Positions 57,702 through 64,000 of a DNA stretch of 64,000 nucleotides are shown piece after piece (within the stretch, counting starts at the first letter, position 1; each line of letters opens with the position of its first letter). The notes under the pieces were generated by a model that had not been told where the DNA came from, ran no database searches, and saw nothing but the letters and a program-made list of their open reading frames with translations. The stretch is from Paraburkholderia sp. BL9I2N2 (GTDB lineage: Bacteria > Pseudomonadota > Gammaproteobacteria > Burkholderiales > Burkholderiaceae), in assembly GCF_004339745.1 (NCBI RefSeq), contig NZ_SMGP01000001.1, forward strand, positions 3,410,001 to 3,474,000, written 5' to 3'. Position numbers and translations under genes: made by a program.

Positions 57702-59234
57702 TTAACGGGCGAGCGGCAACAGTTCGTGCACGCGATTGACAGGATACGACGGCAACTTCTGAAGTGTGTCCTTGAGCCATGCATAGGGCTCGAATGCGTT
57801 CAGCCGAGCCGTGCCGAGCAGCGAGTACATCGTGGCGGCGGCCCTGGCGCCACGCGGCGAGCCCGCGAATGTCCAATTGGCTCTCCCCAGGGCGATAGGG
57901 CGAATTTGACGCTCGAGAGCATTGTTATCAGGCAGCAGGATACCGCTCTCGGTGTAACGAACGAGCGCCGGCCAATGGCGTAGCGCATAGCCGAAGGCTT
58001 TCGCGAGCGGCGCCTGAGCCGGCAAACCGATGACGTTGCCTTCCAGCCATTGCCGGAACTGTGCGAGCACCGGCAGCGCATCGATTTGCCGCGCCGCATA
58101 TTTGAGATCAGGTGTTTGGTCCCGGATCCGCGACTCGATCGCATACAGGCTGGCAATCCACTGCAGCGCCTGCGCCGCAAGTCCCGGTTTGCTCTGCGCC
58201 TTCGCGATTTCGAAGAAGCGTCGACGGCAATGCGCCCAACATCCGACCTCGACAATGTCTCCGGTTTCGTAGAGTGCGCCATGTCCACTGTACGCGTCCG
58301 CCTGCAGATAACCTTTGTACTTCTGCAGGTACCGCAGCGGATGCGAACCGGAGCGCGATTCGGCGAACTCGAACACGACCGCTGGCGGGTGGTCAACCCA
58401 GACGCCGTTCTCCTCGCGCTGGCCCGCGCCCAGGTATCCCCATAATCGTGCTGTGCGCGTCGCCGTGCGACCCTTCTCGAGTAATGGCAGCGTCGTGTCG
58501 TCGACGTGCATGCGGGGTGCCTGCAACTGGTGAGCCCGTAGCGGTGGCAGCAGCACTTCGAGCAGTTCGGCTGCCGCCAGCTTCCATTCGCACAGCGTTG
58601 CCCGGGGCAGGTGCACACCACGTCGTGCATAGCGCATCTCCTGCCGGTTCAAAGGCAGGTGATCGACGTAGGTGTTGACCAGGATGTTAGCCAGCAGGCT
58701 CGCGCTCGCATTGCTCTTCGGCAGCGGCGAAGGCTGGGCACTTGCGGTCACGATGGTCGACTCGCCATCCTTCTTCGCCGCGTACTTGAAGCGGATATGT
58801 TCAATGACGGTGAGCCTCGACGGCTCGTAGTGCAGCGTCTCGCTGCGCTCCTCGCCGATACGCTCGAGCGAATCGAATGCGGCTTTCTGTTCGTCCTTCA
58901 AATCGTATTCAACGCGCTCGCGCGGCAGGTCCTTCGGCAGCGCCGGACGGCCCTTGCGGGTGTGGCCCGCGACCGGAACCTGCGCCGGCTCAGGAGGAAT
59001 GGGCAACTCCGTGGCGGCGTCGAACAGTTCCGCCTGACCCGCCAGCCGCTCGGAACTGACGCCGAAACGCGCACGGTTCGCCTGGGCAATCTGGTGCTGC
59101 AGCGCTTCCAGTTGCTCCCACAGCACGCATGCCAGCCGGTTCTGTTCGAGCGCGAAGGCTTGCAGCGCGTCGGGCTCGACCGGCAATTCCGCGACAGTGA
59201 TGGCGGTGGGCGGCATGGCTATCATGATGCCCAA
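57702..59234 (-). CDS. tnpC: IS66-family TnpC transposase of element B
   Basis: A 510-residue DDE transposase. The N-terminal coiled coil (LEALQHQIAQANRARFGVSSERL) precedes a segment without the usual zinc-binding cysteines. The core has D in MHVDDTTLPLLEKG, D in YLQADAYSGHGALYE and E in LPDNNALERQIRPIALGRANW. The C-terminal IS66_C segment (ARLNAFEPYAWLKDTLQKLPSYP) is complete. The missing cysteine cluster, which element A has, marks a distinct subgroup. Confidence 0.93.
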   Translation of the reverse strand: MGIMIAMPPTAITVAELPVEPDALQAFALEQNRLACVLWEQLEALQHQIAQANRARFGVSSERLAGQAELFDAATELPIPPEPAQVPVAGHTRKGRPALPKDLPRERVEYDLKDEQKAAFDSLERIGEERSETLHYEPSRLTVIEHIRFKYAAKKDGESTIVTASAQPSPLPKSNASASLLANILVNTYVDHLPLNRQEMRYARRGVHLPRATLCEWKLAAAELLEVLLPPLRAHQLQAPRMHVDDTTLPLLEKGRTATRTARLWGYLGAGQREENGVWVDHPPAVVFEFAESRSGSHPLRYLQKYKGYLQADAYSGHGALYETGDIVEVGCWAHCRRRFFEIAKAQSKPGLAAQALQWIASLYAIESRIRDQTPDLKYAARQIDALPVLAQFRQWLEGNVIGLPAQAPLAKAFGYALRHWPALVRYTESGILLPDNNALERQIRPIALGRANWTFAGSPRGARAAATMYSLLGTARLNAFEPYAWLKDTLQKLPSYPVNRVHELLPLAR

Positions 59235-59291
59235 CTCGCGCTACGTTTACAAGATCGGGGGAGCGTTGTATCTGCGCAGGCGACAGCGAGT

Positions 59292-59639
59292 TCAGCTCAC
59301 GCGCGTCACCGCGACGGCGCGATGTGGCTCGCGTGCCGGGATCTCAATACCTTCCAGCCAGGCGTTGAGTTCGGCGAGCGTGAAGCCGCGTTGCGCGAGC
59401 GCTAACGGTGATGGAAAGCGGCCCCGTTCAAGGCGCTTGTACCAGAGCGCGAAGCCGGTGCGATCCCAGTAAAGGCATTTGACTTTCGAGCGGTCGCGCC
59501 CGACGAACACGAACAGATTGCCGGAGACAGGGTTCTGGGCAAGCAGTGGCTCGACCAGATACGACAGGCCGTCGATCGATTTGCGCATGTCGACCGGCTC
59601 ACGGCAGATATACGCACGAACATCGGCTGCGATCAGCAC
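59292..59639 (-). CDS. tnpB: IS66 Orf2 (TnpB) of element B
   Basis: A 115-residue IS66 accessory protein starting MLIAADVRAYICREPVDMRKSIDGL, with the conserved FVFVGRDRSKVKCLYWDRTGFALWYKRLERGRF (positions about 50-82). It is required for transposition in studied IS66 elements. It overlaps tnpA by seven bases. Confidence 0.93.
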   Translation of the reverse strand: MLIAADVRAYICREPVDMRKSIDGLSYLVEPLLAQNPVSGNLFVFVGRDRSKVKCLYWDRTGFALWYKRLERGRFPSPLALAQRGFTLAELNAWLEGIEIPAREPHRAVAVTRVS

Positions 59640-60046
59640 CGGCTACCTCCGAGCTGTCCGAGCACGAAACGCACGATGCGCTCGGCATGAACACCGGTCA
59701 GCTCTATGCGAACACCGGCGAGCGACAACGTCACCCGATCACGCGAAGATGACAAAGCGTCCGCCGTCGACGGTGGCGCAGGAGTGGCTGGTGCGGTGTC
59801 CGGATGGGAAACGATAAATGCAGCGTCCGGGGTGACCGCGAGCGGGCGCACGCCTGCTCGTGCCTCGCCAGAGAGCTTCTTGCGCCACAGGCCGAAGGTA
59901 CTGACGGCGAGCCCCTGCTCACGACAGAAACGTCGAAGGCCCAGTCCGCTTGTGGTCCATGCCATGACCATCTCGCGCCAGAATGCTTCGCCTTGCCGGG
60001 GGCGCCGTGCGCCCGTCGGGACGGCCTCGCCCGTTGCGTCGTCCAT
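59633..60046 (-). CDS. tnpA: IS66 Orf1 (TnpA) of element B
   Basis: A 137-residue protein with an N-terminal helix-turn-helix (EAFWREMVMAWTTSGLGLRRFCREQGLAVSTFGLWRKKL) and a C-terminal segment ending VELTGVHAERIVRFVLGQL-like. It is the first gene of the element transcript. The start MDDATGEAVPTG is the first ATG of the frame. Confidence 0.88.
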   Translation of the reverse strand: MDDATGEAVPTGARRPRQGEAFWREMVMAWTTSGLGLRRFCREQGLAVSTFGLWRKKLSGEARAGVRPLAVTPDAAFIVSHPDTAPATPAPPSTADALSSSRDRVTLSLAGVRIELTGVHAERIVRFVLGQLGGSRC

Positions 60047-61414
60047 TGCCTTGCTCCGTCGTTACGATGCCATCACCTTCGCACCGTGCTTACGCGCGTT
60101 CAAGACGGGATGCGCTGACGGATACGCGCCACCATCCATTCGTGAAGTGCGTCGCAGACCGGTTTGGCCCGGTTCTGTCGAAGCTTACGTCGCTCTTCGG
60201 GCATCCAGCACTGCAGCGTCGCGCTCAATGTCGTAAAGCGCAGCGAAGAACGGCAGCGCCTGTACGGCGATCTGGCTGCTGTGGTTGACATGCAGATCGA
60301 AGAACTTGCGTCTCGCGTGCGCCGCACATCCGATTTCAGTGATGCCCTGCTGGAAACCGGCCTTGTACCCACTGTAGTCGTCGCACACCAGTTTGCCCTG
60401 CCAGCCAGCGAGGAACGCGCGGGCATGTTCGCCTGCACGGCTGTCGGCGAAGTCGTAGACCACAGCGCGCAACTCACTGTAGTACGTGGGCGTATACGCC
60501 CACAGGTACGCGCGATGTGTTTTGCCTTTGCCGGGGCTGAGCATCTGTACCGGCGTCTCATCCGCATGCAGCACACTCTGCTGCAGGATTTCCTGATGCA
60601 GTGCGTCGACCAGCGGCTGTAGTTGCACGCCGCACGTACCGACCCACGCACCCAATGTCGATCGCGGTATCGCCAGACCCGCCCGCGCAAAGATCTGTTC
60701 CTGACGATACAGGGGAAGGTGGTCAGCGTATTTGGCAACCAGCACCGACGCCAGCAGTCCCGTGGTCGGGATACCCTTGTCGATGACGTGCGCGGGCACC
60801 GCCGCCTGAATCAGTGTTTCGCAGTTTCTGCACACCCACTTGCCACGGATATGCCGCTCTACCGTGAACACGCCTGGTGTGTAGTCCAGCTTCTCGCTGA
60901 TGTCCTCGCCGATGCGCACGCGCTCGCAGCCACACTGACACACGGTGCAGTCCGGCTCGTGGTGGATCTCTGTGCGCAGCAGTTGCGCCGGCAGCGCTGC
61001 GCGCTTCGGTTGCTGGGGTGACAGCTCGACTGTGGCTTGTGGTTGAAGCTGCTCGAGCTCCACTTCAATGGCGGCCAGATCCGTGTCGATCGCTTCATCC
61101 AGCAGGTTCATTTGATCGCTGCTGAGCTGTTCGCTGCGTCGGCCGAACTGCTGGCGCCTGAGGATCGATATCTCGTGGGTCAACTGGTCGATACGGGTCT
61201 GCCGGTAACGCAGTTCCCGTTCCTTCTCGCCGCCTTCCCGGGTCTTCTCATCAATCTCCCGGTCTCTGTCCTCGACCTGGGCAATCAGCTGCGCGGCGAG
61301 CGCGCGCAACTGTTCCGGGCTGAGGGCGTTGAGATCGGCGGGCAGGTCCATGCGGACGAGTCTGCCAGAACCTCGGAGAGCGCGAAAGCGCAACCGTTTA
61401 CGTCATTGTGGGCG

Positions 61415-61762
61415 TCATACGACACGGATCACGCCGTCAGGACCGATGCGTTGCCACGGCAAACCCACCACCAGACCGGCGAGTTGCTCCTGCGTCAGCG
61501 CGTGATGCTTCGGCTCGCTACCAGGGTAAGGCCAGACAAACTGTCCCTCGTTCAGCCGTCGCGCTGCCAGCCAGATTCCAATCCCGTCGTGAACCAGCAC
61601 CTTCAGAGGGTTGGCCCGCCGGTTGGCGAACAGATAAGCATGATGTGGATGCGCGGCGCCGAATACGGTTATCACCCGGCCCAGTGCCGTATCAAAGCCG
61701 GCCCGCATGTCCAGCGGCTCGACCGCCAGCCACACCTGATCAATGCGGATCACGCGAGCCAC
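61415..61762 (-). CDS. tnpB: IS66 Orf2 (TnpB) of element A
   Basis: A 115-residue accessory protein with the family pattern IDQVWLAVEPLDMRAGFDTAL, YLFANRRANPLKVLVHDGIGIWLAARRLNEGQF. The frame is intact. It overlaps tnpA by 13 bases and precedes the interrupted tnpC. Confidence 0.93.
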   Translation of the reverse strand: MARVIRIDQVWLAVEPLDMRAGFDTALGRVITVFGAAHPHHAYLFANRRANPLKVLVHDGIGIWLAARRLNEGQFVWPYPGSEPKHHALTQEQLAGLVVGLPWQRIGPDGVIRVV

Positions 61763-62133
61763 TCACGCAGCCAGGCGGCGCATTGCGCTGCCTCTGATGT
61801 CGGCCAGCTAACCGTAATCGACTGGTGCGCGCGACGCACCTCGACGCGGATCTCGGCCGGGCGAACGTTCATCGTGTCGAGCGGTACCGGCACGAATGCC
61901 GGCGCCTCTGCGGACTGCACAGCCACTTCGCTGGACGCGACCGCCACCCGGGCGCTCCCTTCGGCCTGTTCCACCCAACGTCGGAGCAGATTTGCGTTCA
62001 ACTTGTGGTGCAGGGCGATGGCCGCGAGCGACACTCCCGGGCCCTGACAAGCCGCAACAACCTGAGCCTTAAACTCCACGCTGTAGCGGCGACGCCGCCG
62101 CCTTCCAATTGGCGCTTCTTCGATAGTGTTCAC
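61750..62133 (-). CDS. tnpA: IS66 Orf1 (TnpA) of element A
   Basis: A DNA-binding accessory protein of about 127 residues. The helix-turn-helix region YSVEFKAQVVAACQGPGVSLAAIALHHKLNANLLRRWVEQ is clear. A GTG start at 62133 after AGGTGGAC is proposed; a TTG at 62169 would extend it by twelve residues. The C-terminus reads PTSEAAQCAAWLREWLA. Confidence 0.88.
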   Translation of the reverse strand: MNTIEEAPIGRRRRRRYSVEFKAQVVAACQGPGVSLAAIALHHKLNANLLRRWVEQAEGSARVAVASSEVAVQSAEAPAFVPVPLDTMNVRPAEIRVEVRRAHQSITVSWPTSEAAQCAAWLREWLA

Positions 62134-62217
62134 GTGTCCACCTATTTTAAGTGGATACGATGCTCCCAAGACCCTCAGCCCAACTCAAGACGGGATGACC
62201 GGACGCTTACCGGTATT

Positions 62218-64000
62218 TCAGCTCAACAGCCGTCGAATTTGCCTCAGCGGCGCAGTGACTCGCCAACTTAGGCTATTACGCAAGACGGCGGACTCGAGCT
62301 GTGCGGTGTGGAGCTTGCTGCGCAGCGCCGCGAGGTCGGCCTGCAACTGTTGTTCGTGTGCGGCGACGTTAGCGCGCTCGCGCGCGAAGTCCAGAAGATG
62401 TGCTTGAGCTAGACCGATCTCGCGCTCCAAAAGTCGCTCCTGCCTGCGCAGTTCGCTTTCTTTGTGAGAAAGTTCCTGCGTCAAAGCGACTGTCGCCGCC
62501 TCGCTCTCGGCAAGACGACGGACCGAGTCGGGCCGACTGATGTCTATTTCGACAGAAATAGTCCGCCGCGGTGACCGCGACGCGTTCCAGTCGATGCTGA
62601 AGTGAGGATCGTTGTCTGTGCAGACCAACAACGTGCTCGTCTTAAGTTGTGTGACGATGAGACCAGAAACTTCCGTGGGGAAGGCTTGCCCCGTTCTCCA
62701 CGTCCAGAGCATCTCGCTGTCGTCGCCAATGACAGATATCTCGCGCGTTTCGAACACTTCAGCCAGTGTGGACGGATCAATGCGAAGCCGACTGATTCTT
62801 CGCCCCTGAACTGGAAACACCAATCGCAAGAGTTGCGGTTGTTGAAGGATCGATGCGCGATATGTGAAACAGGTTGAGTCGCTAAATTCCTCTTCTTCTT
62901 CGGCGGTGAACACGGCGATTTGCGTCGGTGCAGACGCTCCTGGTTCGCCGAGATAGCTTTCCTCGTTTTTGACGTCCTGTATCAAGTACGCGGACGTTAA
63001 CACTGAGAGTTCTGGCACCGGTGGTTCGGTCCGCTGACCTGCCGGTAACTTACTAATTGCTATCTCGTGTGCGAGACGCGCCATCAGAAACGACCCATCG
63101 TCGAGAAGGGTCGTGGGCAGGAAATATCGGGTTAGTAGCCACGAGAGAACGCGATCTGCAGTCATATTTTCGATCTTCCCTTTGTGCGCGGCATCTCGCA
63201 CGTCATGGCTGGAAGCGACGAAATCAAGCTGGCTTGATCCGGCGACAATGAGTTGCTTGTGCCACAAAAGAGCTTGAAACCCGATGGAGGAACTGACGGT
63301 AATCACCGTGTCGACATACTCCATCAGATATTGTGAGGCGCCATCGACATTGCGCAGAACCGGATCCCAAAGCAGATTGGGATACTTGCTTTGCAACGAA
63401 CGGATGGCCGACTCGGGCACCGCTGGAAAGCGCGGATGCTCTGTGCAGATCACCGCCACGTTCGTCGGCACCGAATCAAGTAGGTGCACCAATAAATCGA
63501 ACTGGCTGGGAAAACTCGCGTACGCGGCGTAGCTGTAGAAGCCCTCTGCTTGCAAAGCTAACAATACTGCTCTTGGGTAATCGCGTAATCTTCGTTGAGC
63601 CCAATGCTTAAGCGGATTTGCATCGCCGAAGAGACGCTGCGCATAATGGTCGCGAAGTGTCGCGAGGAACTTGTGTTCCATGTCCGTCGGCTGATAGCTC
63701 AGAATCTCCTCCGAGCGCGCATAGACCGTGCTATTGGTCTGCATGCCCGCAGAGTCGAGATAGATCGTGCTAGCAAACGGCGGGATGGAAAACATTCCGT
63801 TTTCACGATGTAAAAGCGCGCTTTCGGGGAATGCTACGCGGAGAAATGGGGCCGGCGAAAATGTAATACAGGCGTCCGGGACAAAGTCTCCGCACGCGTG
63901 CTCGATCACGTTAGCCATCTTTTGCGACCGCTCGATGTCACACGCTTTCGCGCTCCATGCCATCGCAAGTTCAAGGCTACTCGACGCGAGTGCCGGCACC
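62218..64000 (-). CDS. Large polysaccharide glycosyltransferase-like protein with coiled coil (partial)
   Basis: At least 593 residues; the N-terminus lies beyond the window. Residues about 50-300 contain YPRAVLLALQAEGFYSYAAY, VICTEHPRFPAVPES and VDTVITVSSSIGFQALLWHKQLIV, which resemble the capsule-synthesis/Kdo-transferase-like fold where the late S-S-x-x-G-F-x-x-L-L-W box binds the nucleotide sugar. A long coiled coil (about 495-570, LTQELSHKESELRRQERLLERE) and the ending SLSWRVTAPLRQIRRLL follow; the latter is common at the C-terminus of large glycosyltransferases. Its stop codon TGA (62220-62218) touches the target duplication of IS66 A, so the protein end is original or nearly so. Confidence 0.7.
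   Translation of the reverse strand, partial: VPALASSSLELAMAWSAKACDIERSQKMANVIEHACGDFVPDACITFSPAPFLRVAFPESALLHRENGMFSIPPFASTIYLDSAGMQTNSTVYARSEEILSYQPTDMEHKFLATLRDHYAQRLFGDANPLKHWAQRRLRDYPRAVLLALQAEGFYSYAAYASFPSQFDLLVHLLDSVPTNVAVICTEHPRFPAVPESAIRSLQSKYPNLLWDPVLRNVDGASQYLMEYVDTVITVSSSIGFQALLWHKQLIVAGSSQLDFVASSHDVRDAAHKGKIENMTADRVLSWLLTRYFLPTTLLDDGSFLMARLAHEIAISKLPAGQRTEPPVPELSVLTSAYLIQDVKNEESYLGEPGASAPTQIAVFTAEEEEEFSDSTCFTYRASILQQPQLLRLVFPVQGRRISRLRIDPSTLAEVFETREISVIGDDSEMLWTWRTGQAFPTEVSGLIVTQLKTSTLLVCTDNDPHFSIDWNASRSPRRTISVEIDISRPDSVRRLAESEAATVALTQELSHKESELRRQERLLEREIGLAQAHLLDFARERANVAAHEQQLQADLAALRSKLHTAQLESAVLRNSLSWRVTAPLRQIRRLLS

Larger units (their letters stand above)
57157..60125 (-). 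mobile_element. IS66-like element B with passenger gene and 23-bp target duplication
   Basis: The 2969-bp element has ends GTATCCGTCAGCG at both termini (57157 rightwards; complement ending at 60125), followed by less perfect matches. The 23 bp at 57134-57156 are repeated exactly at 60126-60148, directly against both ends. Gene order on the minus strand is tnpA, tnpB, tnpC and a small gene. All four frames are open. IS66 elements normally duplicate 8 bp, as element A does. Confidence 0.88.
56778..61351 (-). pseudogene. tnpC: IS66 TnpC transposase of element A, interrupted and frameshifted
   Basis: The N-terminal piece (61351 to about 60126) has the leucine-rich coiled coil, the zinc-binding CTVCQCGCERV segment, D in LHADETPVQML and D in LVCDDYSGYKAGF. 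The C-terminal piece (57156 to 56778) has the E in IDNNWVENQIRP. The pieces join in frame as CDALHEWMVAQRKLV when element B and one 23-bp repeat are removed. A separate one-base shift lies near 60200 (VLDARRAT stop versus the frame PEERRKLRQNRAKPV), so the gene was already defective or became so. Confidence 0.88.
56743..62210 (-). mobile_element. IS66-family element A, interrupted by element B
   Basis: The target duplication CGGTATTT lies at 56735-56742 and 62211-62218. The right end (complement GTAAGCGTCCGGTCATCCCG) and left end (GTACGCGGCCAGCCAACCCG) match at most positions, and both continue TCTTGAG. Without element B and one copy of its target repeat the element is 2476 bp, the normal size for IS66. 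It carries tnpA, tnpB and an interrupted tnpC. It inserted directly at the stop codon of the gene at 62218. Confidence 0.93.

Noticed and set aside
1..64000. tRNA genes or CRISPR arrays
   Set aside because: No cloverleaf-like T-arm sequence in context and no regularly spaced direct repeats were found by reading. Island-type integration at a tRNA could not be supported.

Overview
The window is high-GC DNA from a beta-proteobacterium, most likely of the family Burkholderiaceae (Paraburkholderia/Caballeronia/Burkholderia type). This rests on codon usage, on the set of insertion-sequence families, and on O-antigen genes of the wbpM/wecB/wzm-wzt kind. It is an inference from translated proteins, not from a marker gene. 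No rRNA, tRNA or CRISPR array was recognised.

Layout. (1) 1-7230 carries ordinary genes: a Crp/Fnr regulator, an FAD-dependent oxidoreductase, a methyl-accepting chemotaxis protein and a WecA-like polyprenyl-phosphate sugar-phosphate transferase (GT4). (2) 7231-34220 is a decayed accessory region. It holds a duplicated GT4-NERD gene pair with reciprocal loss, IS4, IS5, IS30, IS3, IS110 and IS256 elements or fragments, a tyrosine recombinase with a partner gene, a deleted tyrosine-recombinase element (RIT-like), and two frameshifted conjugation/type IV secretion genes. (3) 34221-38887 is a large inverted repeat: two 1596-bp IS110-family copies face each other around an IS701-type transposase. 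(4) 38840-49012 is a surface-polysaccharide cluster. On the minus strand lie a broken wecB, a WbpM-type 4,6-dehydratase, a frameshifted GT4, a nucleotide-sugar epimerase and a rhamnosyltransferase-like GT2. On the plus strand lies a three-gene YfhO-GtrB-GtrA glycan-decoration module. (5) 49127-52640 is a stack of nested IS fragments. (6) 52987-56586 holds an acyltransferase and a Wzm/Wzt ABC exporter pair. (7) 56735-62218 is an IS66 element carrying a second IS66-like element. (8) 62218-64000 is a large coiled-coil glycosyltransferase running off the window.

How the genes fit together. Export by Wzm/Wzt, lipid-linked initiation by a GT4 enzyme, WbpM plus epimerase chemistry on UDP-GlcNAc, WecB (UDP-ManNAc), GT2 transferases, an O-acyltransferase and a Gtr-like decoration module together describe an ABC-transporter-dependent O-antigen or capsule locus. 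Several of its genes are broken (wecB by a one-base insertion and an IS; the second GT4 by one extra C), so the pathway is probably being lost or has been modified. The intact GT4 at 6130 might substitute for the broken one; this is inference.

Most notable observations. Several insertions can be dated relative to each other because their target duplications and the interrupted reading frames can be read directly: IS66 A (8-bp duplication) contains element B (23-bp duplication); an IS2-group element (5-bp duplication) sits in the last codons of an IS50-like transposase; an IS3 element was split by both an IS110 and a 989-bp recombinase element (6-bp duplication). The IS66-like element B carries an unrecognised passenger gene with two KOW/SH3-like repeats. 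The IS110 pair carries a strongly folded non-coding segment after the transposase that is a candidate bridge RNA.
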